DNA from: a virus
Virus record (IMG/VR): IMGVR_UViG_3300021960_000333
Span: 1 to 30,470 of that record
Reading direction: 5' to 3' (one strand)
Length of the DNA stretch: 30,470 bases
The notes under the pieces are model-generated. The model ran no database searches. It had not been told where the DNA came from and saw only the letters and a program-made list of their open reading frames with translations. The position numbers and the translations under genes were made by a program. Of the stretch, positions 1 through 7,085 are shown piece after piece (position 1 is the first letter of the stretch; each line of letters begins with the position of its first letter).

Positions 1-47
1 ATTCCACCATCCGCAATGGCAGTAAGTTTAATTCTTGTTAATGGCAT
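1..47 (-). CDS. Start of an unidentified, possibly fibre-like gene (3' end outside window)
   Basis: An ATG at 45-47 opens a frame that stays open to the window edge and reads MPLTRIKLTAIADGG. It overlaps the last 20 bases of the terminase small-subunit gene. The purine-rich stretches AAGGG and AGAG lie upstream of the ATG. The segment 'LTAIADGG' resembles the '..I.DGSIT..KL' modules of phage fibre proteins, such as the 'DGSITASKLS' in the fibre at 11485-12273. In T4 the next gene would be gp17, the large terminase. A competing ATG for such a gene lies at 8-10 in another frame and has no obvious ribosome site. With 15 residues visible the identity stays open. Confidence 0.4.
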   Translation of the reverse strand, partial: MPLTRIKLTAIADGG

Positions 48-459
48 TCTCTTTGTTTCCCTTCAGTAATTTTTGTAGGTCGGCAGTGCTTCCAACATAT
101 AGTGCATTTGTAACACTTCTTGGTCCAGTATTTGATTCTGATTTTACACTTTTCATTTTTTCTTGTAGAACCATCAATTTGTCTGTTACATCAGCAACAT
201 TTTTAATCAGATTTCCTGCAACTTCATATGCTCTTGGTTGGTCGGATTCTCTTGCAATATTTAGTATTCCTTCAATTGCATCCTGTCCACGTTCTACCAA
301 TGTATAAAGATTCTCTCTCTGATATTTATAATCATTATTTATGTCTTCTTCATTTATTTTTGTTTTGGGAACAGATGGTGGAGTGACAACAGCTGTTGCA
401 GTTTCTACAACATCAGCAATTCCAAGAACTTCATCAAGAGTATCCAGTGTTTTATTCAT
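28..459 (-). CDS. gp16: Terminase small subunit, T4 gp16-like
   Basis: This is the DNA-recognition and regulatory subunit of the packaging motor, which works with the large terminase (gp17) at the portal. The central block, with NDYKYQREN, LVERGQDAIEGIL and ESDQPRAYEVAGNLIKN, followed by a helical DVTDKLMVLQEKMK stretch, matches the T4-like gp16 core in pattern and position. The tail is basic and polar. Three in-frame ATGs exist at 537, 492 and 459. I chose 459 (143 residues) because AGGT sits five bases upstream and the start overlaps the gp15 stop by 8 bases, the usual coupled arrangement. The 537 start would overlap gp15 by 86 bases and has no ribosome site. T4 gp16 is about 164 residues, so either length is plausible. 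The position after gp15 agrees with T4 order. Confidence 0.85.
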   Translation of the reverse strand: MNKTLDTLDEVLGIADVVETATAVVTPPSVPKTKINEEDINNDYKYQRENLYTLVERGQDAIEGILNIARESDQPRAYEVAGNLIKNVADVTDKLMVLQEKMKSVKSESNTGPRSVTNALYVGSTADLQKLLKGNKENAINKN

Positions 460-1255
460 CTTGACCTGTTGTTGGGTTGTAGGTTTTTGCATCTTCAAAA
501 TACGATGTTGTTTCGTTAAATCCAAAATCATCATCAAACGATGCGGTTACCGGATCAGGTGTAGCAGAATATCTTTGTTCTCTGGCCACTGCAACATCTG
601 GTGTACTTGTGTATTGGTCCACCTGAACAGATTTAATAACTTTCTGAGAATAAACAGGACCATAAAGAAAGTATTTTGCAGTAAATGAAAGAGTGTAAAT
701 GATTGCTTTTCTTATTGCAAATTCACCTTCATAATTATCTTCATAACCAATACTATTCAATACAATAGGAACATCACGAATAATATCCAATTCAGGTCTT
801 TCATTCAAAGTAATAGCATATTCTGGTTGAAAGAAAGGTAAAATTTGTTCTACAATTTGTAATGCATCATCAGAATTTTTTGCCATCACATATAATTCAA
901 AGTTTAAATTATATGGAACTGGCATGTATGAAGATGCTAATTGTTCAGAAGATTGTGTACTTGCTGTTTTCTTGACTTTAATTGCACGATTTAGTTTTCT
1001 TGTTGAATCATATTCTAATCCTGTGATTTCAAATCCAATTCTAGGAAGAGTGATTGCAACTTGTTTTTGTAGTTTAGGGTCTTCAGTAATACGAACAAGC
1101 CATTTTTGTTTAGGTCCATACGCCAAAGGAACTTTAAGTGTCTGACTAACTTGTCCTGATGAATTTCTTCTTACAAGATAAACATTGTTAAAAATACTAC
1201 CAAAAGCAACAACAATATCTCTTGAGGTTTGATGATAAAAATGCTCACCAATCAT
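452..1255 (-). CDS. gp15: Tail completion and sheath stabiliser protein, T4 gp15-like
   Basis: This protein forms the ring that caps the tail tube and sheath and joins the finished tail to the head. At 267 residues it is close to T4 gp15 (272). Family landmarks are visible. The start is MIGEHFYHQTSRDIVVAFGS. 'QVAITLPRIGFEITGLEYD' lies near residues 66-85, and 'YNLNFELYVMAKNSDDALQIVEQILPFFQP' near 115-145 parallels the T4 segment that ends VEQILPYFQP. A 'RRxxxxSLTF'-type stretch (RKAIIYTLSF) lies near residue 185. The ATG overlaps the gp14 stop as ATGA, with GGAG seven bases upstream, so translation is probably coupled. The tail after residue 200 is acidic and less conserved. Function is assigned by family likeness and by the gp13-14-15-16 order. 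Confidence 0.92.
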   Translation of the reverse strand: MIGEHFYHQTSRDIVVAFGSIFNNVYLVRRNSSGQVSQTLKVPLAYGPKQKWLVRITEDPKLQKQVAITLPRIGFEITGLEYDSTRKLNRAIKVKKTASTQSSEQLASSYMPVPYNLNFELYVMAKNSDDALQIVEQILPFFQPEYAITLNERPELDIIRDVPIVLNSIGYEDNYEGEFAIRKAIIYTLSFTAKYFLYGPVYSQKVIKSVQVDQYTSTPDVAVAREQRYSATPDPVTASFDDDFGFNETTSYFEDAKTYNPTTGQDE

Positions 1256-1998
1256 ATAACATCTCCAAATGGATTAGATTCTGTAAAATCAAGAATGTTA
1301 TCATTTAAGATTTCAAAATCTTGATTTTGTGAAGTTTTTTCTATTTCTGATAATTTATAATCTTCATTAATTATATAGTAAACATCAGAACCTGTGAGAG
1401 AATCTTCTAACACCAAAGAGCCAACTTCATTTTCCAGACTTATTTGATAAGTCTGCATACTCAATGAATAAGTATCTTCTATTAAATCTATTTCTTCTAT
1501 ATTAGTATTAAATTCTTCTGAACTGTATTCAAATGTTCTACATTTTAATTTGAAAATTGGTAAGTTGTGTAACTGATAAAATGGGTCATCATGGTCTACA
1601 AATCCAATTTCAAATATATATTTTGTTATTGGAAAATAAATTAAATCACCTTCGTTTGGTCTTGACTTTTCTACTAAATTTTGGTCTAGCGAAATAAATT
1701 GTTGCCATCTTCTTCTGGAAATTACAAAGGTAATTTCATTGCTAATGTCAAGTCCAAACTTGGTCATTAATTCTTTTTCACCATCAAATCCTTCAACATT
1801 TTCAACATACATTTCTATCATGTAAGCATCATTAAATGAAGAAAGAGGGTCTTCTCCAAAAATATCATCAAGATTTACAATCTTTCTTGGAAGATAAAAA
1901 ACATCCTGGCCGAACACTCTGAGTTGTTCAATAATCAAATCTTCATAAAGATTTTGTTCAGTTCTTGACCCTGTATCAAAATAAACAGAAGTTGGCAT
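1252..1998 (-). CDS. gp14: Neck protein, T4 gp14-like
   Basis: gp14 joins gp13 in the neck, sealing the filled head and providing the tail attachment site. The 248 residues compare with 256 in T4. The most telling region is near residues 30-100: 'VFGQDVFYLPRKIVNLDDIFGEDP' parallels the T4 segment with YYVPRE and IFGED. It is followed by an aromatic and acidic 'ENVEGFDGEKELMTKFGLDIS' stretch and 'EITFVISRRRW'. The carboxyl end is acidic. The start follows gp13 by two bases, at the junction AGGATAAAAATGCC, which carries both the gp13 stop and the ribosome site. The same 14 bases recur at the start of gp13. The gene ends in a 4-base overlap with gp15. Confidence 0.9.
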   Translation of the reverse strand: MPTSVYFDTGSRTEQNLYEDLIIEQLRVFGQDVFYLPRKIVNLDDIFGEDPLSSFNDAYMIEMYVENVEGFDGEKELMTKFGLDISNEITFVISRRRWQQFISLDQNLVEKSRPNEGDLIYFPITKYIFEIGFVDHDDPFYQLHNLPIFKLKCRTFEYSSEEFNTNIEEIDLIEDTYSLSMQTYQISLENEVGSLVLEDSLTGSDVYYIINEDYKLSEIEKTSQNQDFEILNDNILDFTESNPFGDVI

Positions 1999-2000
1999 TT

Positions 2001-2816
2001 TTATCCTATCATGATTTCAGGAGGTAATTCGTAGGCCAACTGAATTTGTTCTTCTAGTTTTAATAACTCTTCCTGTGCTTGTTGATAGATTGTTTCACCA
2101 TTCATGGTCACACCACCTAACATCTGAACACCATTGAACTTAATCAGATTGCTGCCCCATTGCATTTTGATTAGTTGTGTGGCATATCTTTTCAGATACA
2201 TGTCATTCCAAATATCTGGGAATGTAGCTGGGTCAAGTTTACGAATTGCTTCAATCACGATATATTCACCATCTAAAATATCATGCTGCCAATCCATGTC
2301 AATGTACAAACGATTCTGGTGTTGATTGTGTCGGATTGGTTTTTGACCAATTAGAATACTATCCAGCAAGTCAAGATGCTGCATAGTCATATCATAATGA
2401 ATAATGGAAGTTGAAGAGAAATCATACAAGTCATTCAATCTCAGCTGATACCGAACATCAAACATGTTGATGTTTCCTTTGTCACTAAAATTGAATACCT
2501 TGATAACTGAAAGAATGGAATCTGGAACAGGAATGTAATTTTTTTGTTCTTTCCAAGCAGCAGTAGTTGTACCATCTACATCAGTAACTGTTGCAAGTGT
2601 ATTGTCGGATCTTGCTCGGTCAATATCTGCTTGAGAAACTTGATATTTTAGATAAACTCTTTCGGCACCATCATAATGATACTGAGAAAAATACTGAAGA
2701 GCTTGGTCTATTCTGTCTTCAACTTGGTCTGGATCTACATTAATTTCAATAACAGGATGTCCTAATGACCTCAGGCAATATTTTCTAAATTCTTCTCTAG
2801 TTGAAGGTATCGGCAT
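2001..2816 (-). CDS. gp13: Neck protein, T4 gp13-like
   Basis: gp13 binds the portal after packaging and, with gp14, closes the head. The 271-residue product (T4 gp13 is about 309) opens with 'PSTREEFRKYCLRSLGHPVI' and then 'INVDPDQVEDRIDQALQYF', an amino-terminal signature shared by T4-like neck proteins. A 'YHYDGAERVYLKYQ' segment follows near residues 46-60. The centre, 'WKEQKNYIPVPDSILSVIKVF', and the 'YIDMDW' and 'EAIRKLDP' segments also fit the family. The carboxyl end is helical and ends in IMIG. The ribosome site AGGA is embedded in the stop region of the upstream mini-fibre gene, two bases away. The order gp13-gp14-gp15 supports the call. Confidence 0.9.
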   Translation of the reverse strand: MPIPSTREEFRKYCLRSLGHPVIEINVDPDQVEDRIDQALQYFSQYHYDGAERVYLKYQVSQADIDRARSDNTLATVTDVDGTTTAAWKEQKNYIPVPDSILSVIKVFNFSDKGNINMFDVRYQLRLNDLYDFSSTSIIHYDMTMQHLDLLDSILIGQKPIRHNQHQNRLYIDMDWQHDILDGEYIVIEAIRKLDPATFPDIWNDMYLKRYATQLIKMQWGSNLIKFNGVQMLGGVTMNGETIYQQAQEELLKLEEQIQLAYELPPEIMIG

Positions 2817-2818
2817 TT

Positions 2819-3040
2819 TTATCCTAATGCTATTGAAAAAGTAATTCCATTGTCTACTGAAGCATCACTAAGTTCTTGTACTGGAACATATTGTCCAATA
2901 ATAACTATATCATTATTAGTATTTTTTGTATATATAACACGGTCAGCAATATTTATTGCAAGTTCTCCTACCTCCAAATCATCGGAGGTAGGAACTGCAT
3001 TTGCTGTTTCAGTTCTTTTTGGTTTTATAATTGTTGGCAT
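2819..3040 (-). CDS. Mini fibre-like structural protein (73 aa)
   Basis: A short protein made of two fibre hallmarks with little between them. The front, 'KPKRTETANAVPTSDDLEVGELAINIADRVIYTKN', is a version of the amino-terminal module that opens many phage fibre proteins (KR-T...P...L..GELA). The same module starts the 795-residue fibre just upstream (QIKRTTTPNLP...LNLGELAYVYD). The end, GITFSIALG, matches the carboxyl tail of the fibre at 17248-18417 (AISVALG). The start ATG lies 22 bases after the upstream stop, behind AAGGTTGAG, and the stop codon overlaps the gp13 ribosome site. It may be a small virion decoration or fibre-attachment protein, or a fibre reduced to its two ends. Function is not known. 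Confidence 0.7.
   Translation of the reverse strand: MPTIIKPKRTETANAVPTSDDLEVGELAINIADRVIYTKNTNNDIVIIGQYVPVQELSDASVDNGITFSIALG
2950..2957 (-). promoter_or_regulatory. Weak candidate late promoter upstream of gp13
   Basis: The minus strand reads AATAAATA, one base from the T4-type late octamer TATAAATA and within the broader NATAAATA pattern. It lies inside the mini-fibre gene, about 134 bases before the gp13 start. AT-rich coding sequence produces such matches by chance, so this is only a possibility. Confidence 0.25.
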
Positions 3041-3062
3041 GATTAATACTCAACCTTAGTTT

Positions 3063-5450
3063 TTAAGCGTATGATCCACCATCAATTGTTGTTACAGCCA
3101 CTGCTCCGTTTGTGACTGTAAAATTATCAGAACTGAAAGAGGCAACACCTTTTGTTGTACTTGTGGCAATAACACCTGCCAAAACGCCAGTTGTATTATT
3201 GTAACTTAGTCCGGTAAATGGTGTCACACTCAATGCTGCTCTTGCAAGTGCATCTGTATAATAAATGTTTGTTGATCCTTGTGAAATATCATCACTATCT
3301 AGTGTAATAGAACCACCAAGTAATACCTCTGTTCCATTCACGGTGATAGAATCATTCACAAGTTTATCATTTGAAATTGAGCCAGCAAGCATTGCATTGG
3401 TAACACCCAATGCTTTAATTTGTAATGCATCTGATTGAATTTCAAGACCACCAGTATCCAATGCATTAACTTTTACGAATAATTCATTTCCTGTTTTGCC
3501 GATTGCTGCACCATCAATAATTTGACCAGCACCAGAAAATTGTGTATAGATAATATTGTCTGTACCTACAGTAGAAACAATGTTAGTTTGAACAAATCCA
3601 GCATCACCATTTTCACTACCACTTTGAATGAAGAAGAATTGTCCAGCAGTCAAATCAGCAGCACTTGTTGAATCAGTTGCTCTTGTAAGAAGAGACCCTG
3701 AACCACCTACTACATAAACACCATTTTCTGTTTGTGTTGTCTGGTCTTTAACAAGAATTCTATCTCCATCAGTAACAGTAACTCCATCAATAGTTGATAT
3801 TGCCGAACTTGGAGTAATTGTACCAGCCGCATTATCATAAGTACCAGCAATGTTTGCAACAGTAGCAGCAACTACGGATGCTTTTACTTGCAATCCTTGT
3901 GCAACAGAATCAACATATTGCTTGTTTGCAGCATCTAACAATGCCGTTGGGTCAGAAACATTTGTGATTTTGTGAGAGTTTACATCAACTGTTCCTGCAC
4001 CATTTGGATTCAATATCAAATTTTCATTTGTTCCACTTGTTGTAAGAACATTTGTACTGATGGTAACATTACCACTTGTAAGAGAAGTCAAACCAGAAAC
4101 TGATGTTACAGTTGTTCCCAATGCCAAAGCTGTTCCACCAAGAGTGACAGAATCATTTGCAAGTTTTGCATTTGTTACATTACCATCCAAAATCTTTGCT
4201 GTAGTAACTGCATCATTTGCAATATTTGTTGTTGCAACACCACTAGTTGCAATACTTACCACACCTTCAGTTGTAACAGAAAAATCACCAGAATCAAATG
4301 ATGCCACACCTTTGGTTGATGTTGAAGCAGTAACTCCAGAAATTGTCAATGTTCCTGCTGTGACTTCTGTAGTAATACCAGCACCAGTGCCTCCAACAAC
4401 ACTCAATGCAGAACCCAGACTTACATTTGTTGTTCCTGTTGTTCCACTGAAAGTTGTTGAAGAATTGGTCAGCTTTGCATTTTCAATTGAACCAGCAAGT
4501 TGTGCATTAGAAATTCCTGCTGCTTTGACAGTAACTTCACCACCTGTTGAAACTGCAAAATCAGCTGTTGCAAATGATGCCACACCTTTGGTTGATGTTG
4601 AAGCAGTAACTCCAGAAATGGTCAATGACCCTGCATTGTCATCATAAACAGATGCAAGTCCAGTATCAGCTTCTATAACAATCAAACCATCAACAGAATT
4701 GGCAACTATGTCTTCAATGTGTTCTTCTAAATTTGTCAATTTAAGAGAAACAGCACCACCAGCAGTGACAGTAAAATCATCAGAAGAAAATGATGCCACA
4801 CCAACAGTTGAAGCAGTTGCAATATCTCCAGAAACTGTCACAGTATTTGTTGCAGGATCAACCACAGTAGAAATACCTGAACTACCTGCATATGTCAAGG
4901 TGTCAGTCAAAAGGCTGATAGTATCTGTTCCTGAATCTCCTGCAATTCCAAGATTTGTTGCAACATCAGCAAATGTAGTTGTTCCAGTACCATTTGTTAC
5001 AATAACTTGTCCGGCAGAACCATCAACTAATGGTAGGTCATAAGAATTTTTAATTTTTACAGCTGCAGAAGGATTTAGATTCAGATTCGTGGTTGCTGTT
5101 AAATTCAATGCACCTGAAGCAGTTGTAACGGTGTTACCATCAATGTCAATATTATCAACTTTTATATTGTCAATCTTTTTGTTACCATCTACAAGAATAG
5201 CAGAATCAGCTGTCAACACACCTTTTGTGTGTTCCATCATGTCAGTATAATATTGACCACCAACTTTAATAGGAATGTCAGTAGAATTTGTTGGATTACC
5301 TATGTATAATCTTTTACCGTTTTGACCTGCTCCAGTAGACTGTGAAGATGTATCATAAACATAAGCAAGTTCACCCAAATTAAGATTACCATTATTTGCA
5401 GTAGGCAAATTTGGAGTTGTAGTCCGTTTTATTTGAATAAGAGTTGACAT
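3063..5450 (-). CDS. Large repeat-built tail fibre protein (795 aa)
   Basis: A beta-rich, Thr/Ser/Val/Ala/Gly-rich fibre. Residues 1-55 carry the amino-terminal attachment-type module (QIKRTTTPNLP, LNLGELAYVYD, KRLYIGNP). The shaft then repeats a unit built on 'ATSTKGVASFSSDDFTVTxGGxVS', seen at least four times including at the very end, alternating with 'GVTNAMLAGSISNDKLVNDSI'-type segments. A distinct central domain near residues 510-610 has 'DAANKQYVDSVAQGLQVKAS' followed by 'DGVTVTDGDRILVKDQTTQTENGVYVV', a module common in phage fibres and baseplate proteins. The last residues are TTIDGGSYA, similar to the GGTY end of the collagen-like neighbour. AAAAGGAAAAG precedes the ATG. It is probably a trimeric fibre or neck/tail appendage. 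Whether it recognises the host is not visible. Confidence 0.82.
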   Translation of the reverse strand: MSTLIQIKRTTTPNLPTANNGNLNLGELAYVYDTSSQSTGAGQNGKRLYIGNPTNSTDIPIKVGGQYYTDMMEHTKGVLTADSAILVDGNKKIDNIKVDNIDIDGNTVTTASGALNLTATTNLNLNPSAAVKIKNSYDLPLVDGSAGQVIVTNGTGTTTFADVATNLGIAGDSGTDTISLLTDTLTYAGSSGISTVVDPATNTVTVSGDIATASTVGVASFSSDDFTVTAGGAVSLKLTNLEEHIEDIVANSVDGLIVIEADTGLASVYDDNAGSLTISGVTASTSTKGVASFATADFAVSTGGEVTVKAAGISNAQLAGSIENAKLTNSSTTFSGTTGTTNVSLGSALSVVGGTGAGITTEVTAGTLTISGVTASTSTKGVASFDSGDFSVTTEGVVSIATSGVATTNIANDAVTTAKILDGNVTNAKLANDSVTLGGTALALGTTVTSVSGLTSLTSGNVTISTNVLTTSGTNENLILNPNGAGTVDVNSHKITNVSDPTALLDAANKQYVDSVAQGLQVKASVVAATVANIAGTYDNAAGTITPSSAISTIDGVTVTDGDRILVKDQTTQTENGVYVVGGSGSLLTRATDSTSAADLTAGQFFFIQSGSENGDAGFVQTNIVSTVGTDNIIYTQFSGAGQIIDGAAIGKTGNELFVKVNALDTGGLEIQSDALQIKALGVTNAMLAGSISNDKLVNDSITVNGTEVLLGGSITLDSDDISQGSTNIYYTDALARAALSVTPFTGLSYNNTTGVLAGVIATSTTKGVASFSSDNFTVTNGAVAVTTIDGGSYA
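4295..4343. repeat. Perfect 49-base direct repeat, copy 1
   Basis: Identical base for base to 4571-4619. The offset is 276 bases, exactly 92 codons, so both copies encode the same fibre-repeat residues (around GVTASTSTKGVASF) in frame. The flanks diverge at once, which suggests recent internal duplication or gene conversion in the fibre gene. Confidence 0.9.
4571..4619. repeat. Perfect 49-base direct repeat, copy 2
   Basis: Second copy of the repeat at 4295-4343, in the same reading frame of the 795-residue fibre gene. Confidence 0.9.
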
Positions 5451-5478
5451 TTCTTTTCCTTTTTGTTATTTGTAAACC

Positions 5479-6636
5479 TTAATAAGTTCCACCATTTAAT
5501 CTGAGTGTACCTGATAAAGTGTCTATATTTGTTGTTGCTATCCATTTTGTTGATAATTCTGAATATTGCAACAATGCACCATCCGCCAAACCTGATATAT
5601 CTATATCAGAAGTATTGTTTATTTGACCAGAAATATTGAAGTTTCCAGTGTCACCTTTTAAACCTTGTGGACCTGCTGGCCCAATATCCCCCTGTGGACC
5701 TTGAGCGCCTTGAGGTCCTGCATCACCTTGAATTCCCTGAATACCTTCTGGACCAATTGTTCCTTGCGGACCGGCAGGTCCCTGAATACCTTGTGGACCT
5801 TGTTCTCCCTGTGCACCAGCTGGACCAATTTCACCTTGTGCACCAGCTGGACCCTGAATTCCTTGAAGTCCCTGTGGCCCTGCTGGACCAGTTTCACCCT
5901 GTGGTCCAGTTGCACCAGCTGTGCCCTGCGGTCCAGTTGCACCTTGTATTCCTTGTGGTCCTGCCTCACCCTGAGGACCTTGTGAACCTTGTGGACCAGT
6001 TTCACCCTGTGAACCTTGAATTACTCCAACATCTACCCATTGATTAGTACTCCAGACATAACCATGTGTATCTGCTGTAACTATATACAAATCACCATCG
6101 GTTGCACCAACGGGTAAATCATTTATAGTTGCAACAGCACCTTTGAGTAGAACACTTGTACCATCTGCACCATCTGCACCCTGCGGACCTTGTGGTCCTT
6201 GAAGTCCCTGAATACCCTGTTGGCCTTGTTCGCCTTGTGAACCAGTTTCTCCCTGAATACCCTGTGGTCCCGTTGCACCCTGAGGACCAGTTGCACCAGC
6301 AGGACCAGAATCACCTTGCAGACCCTGTGGTCCTTGAAGTCCCTGGGCACCCTGTTGTCCTGGTTCACCTTGTGGACCTTGTGGGCCAGCATTTCCTTGT
6401 GGACCCTGAATACCTTGTTGTCCTGGTGCACCTTGAACACCCTGAGCACCTTGTGCTCCTCTGTCTCCCTTTGGTCCTTGAAGTCCCTGTGGTCCAGTTT
6501 CACCCTGTAAACCCTGTGGTCCAGTTGCTCCTGCTAATCCTTGAGTTCCTGCACTTCCTGATGGACCTTGTAGACCAGGAACTGTTACTCTTATAACTTC
6601 TACTTTATTAACACGGGGATTTGTTGTTATTGCCAT
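5479..6636 (-). CDS. Collagen-like fibre protein (385 aa)
   Basis: Two uninterrupted Gly-X-Y tracts are visible. Residues 21-161 hold 47 triplets and residues 208-333 hold 42. Between them, residues 162-207 form a globular island with the motif '[20 protein letters not shown]' and '[12 protein letters not shown]', common in phage collagen-like proteins. The amino end (1-20) and the 52-residue carboxyl end are not collagenous; the latter ends TLRLNGGTY. Glutamine dominates the Y position (GPQ, GLQ, GIQ) and lysine is rare. Such tracts form trimeric triple helices without hydroxyproline, so this is probably a stiff shaft of a tail or capsid fibre. The gene starts three bases after the upstream stop. 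Long open frames on the opposite strand here are a by-product of the GGN-rich repeat. Confidence 0.88.
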   Translation of the reverse strand: MAITTNPRVNKVEVIRVTVPGLQGPSGSAGTQGLAGATGPQGLQGETGPQGLQGPKGDRGAQGAQGVQGAPGQQGIQGPQGNAGPQGPQGEPGQQGAQGLQGPQGLQGDSGPAGATGPQGATGPQGIQGETGSQGEQGQQGIQGLQGPQGPQGADGADGTSVLLKGAVATINDLPVGATDGDLYIVTADTHGYVWSTNQWVDVGVIQGSQGETGPQGSQGPQGEAGPQGIQGATGPQGTAGATGPQGETGPAGPQGLQGIQGPAGAQGEIGPAGAQGEQGPQGIQGPAGPQGTIGPEGIQGIQGDAGPQGAQGPQGDIGPAGPQGLKGDTGNFNISGQINNTSDIDISGLADGALLQYSELSTKWIATTNIDTLSGTLRLNGGTY

Positions 6637-6639
6637 TTA

Positions 6640-6981
6640 TTAAGATGTCCTAGAAACGCTAGGTGATACAGTTGCTATTCCTTCTACTACTCTTGTAGAT
6701 AATCCATTTGGATTTGAAATTAAAACATCATAAACATATCTTCCATATTCCAATGCAGCGGTTTGTTCCGCAGTCAAAGAAATGGTTATATTTCCAGTGG
6801 TTCTATCATCATCAAATTCGGCTGTGAATGAAACAGCATTAACAGATTCATATGTTTTGCGGATTTGTGCAATGACTGTATAATTTGTTAAATCGGTTGC
6901 ATCTCCATTGGAATCACCAACAAATAAAATAGTTATGAAATCTGAACCTTGGTCAATAAAAATATTGGAAAGGGAAGCCAT
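6640..6981 (-). CDS. Small beta-sandwich structural protein (113 aa)
   Basis: The protein opens 'MASLSNIFIDQGSDFITILF' and continues 'DSNGDATDLTNYTVIAQIRK', then 'GNITISLTAEQTAALEYGRY' and 'VYDVLIS'. This pattern is shared by small proteins found next to fibre genes in marine T4-like phages. It resembles the Ig-like amino-terminal fold of some baseplate upper proteins (BppU type), though that comparison is mine. It is the first gene of its unit. Two overlapping late-promoter octamers lie at 7003-7016 and AAGGT is a well-placed ribosome site. The collagen-like gene follows three bases after its stop, so the two products may form one appendage. No enzymatic motif is seen. Confidence 0.7.
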   Translation of the reverse strand: MASLSNIFIDQGSDFITILFVGDSNGDATDLTNYTVIAQIRKTYESVNAVSFTAEFDDDRTTGNITISLTAEQTAALEYGRYVYDVLISNPNGLSTRVVEGIATVSPSVSRTS

Positions 6982-7002
6982 GAAGTTACCTTGTTTTCTT
7001 AA

Positions 7003-7016
7003 TATTTATATTTATA
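7003..7016 (-). promoter_or_regulatory. T4-type late promoter, two overlapping octamers
   Basis: The minus strand reads TATAAATATAAATA, which is two perfect TATAAATA late-promoter octamers sharing two bases (7009-7016 and 7003-7010). It lies 22 bases upstream of the ATG at 6981, in the only sizeable intergenic gap of this region, just after the hairpin that closes the previous unit. Confidence 0.75.
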
Positions 7017-7041
7017 AGGATTGTGTTCTGAGAAAGGAAGG

Positions 7042-7075
7042 AATTTGCTTCTGAAAATAATTCCAGAAGCAAATT
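7042..7075 (-). terminator. Perfect 12-bp inverted repeat after the SPRY adhesin gene
   Basis: The arms AATTTGCTTCTG (7042-7053) and CAGAAGCAAATT (7064-7075) pair perfectly around a 10-base loop, 10 bases beyond the stop of the 7086-8984 gene. On the minus strand the stem is followed by a pyrimidine tract (CCTTCCTTTC), not a pure T run; on the plus strand it is followed by TTATTTG. It is probably a terminator for the upstream unit, or an mRNA 3'-end stabiliser. Confidence 0.6.
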
Positions 7076-7085
7076 TTATTTGTGA

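Noticed and set aside
323-344. TATAAATA and CATAAATA on the minus strand inside gp16
   Set aside because: They are within coding sequence and about 280 bases from the next start at 47. Chance matches are expected in AT-rich DNA, so they are not listed as promoters.
4060-5043. Plus-strand frames of 114 and 195 codons opposite the 795-residue fibre
   Set aside because: Thr/Ser/Val-rich repeats read in antisense produce Val/Pro/Thr-rich strings; no independent evidence of coding.
5665-6596. Several long open frames on both strands across the collagen-like gene
   Set aside because: They are shadows of the GGN-CCN-CAN triplet repeat, which seldom yields stops in other frames. Their products are low-complexity leucine/histidine or tryptophan/serine strings with no own ribosome site.
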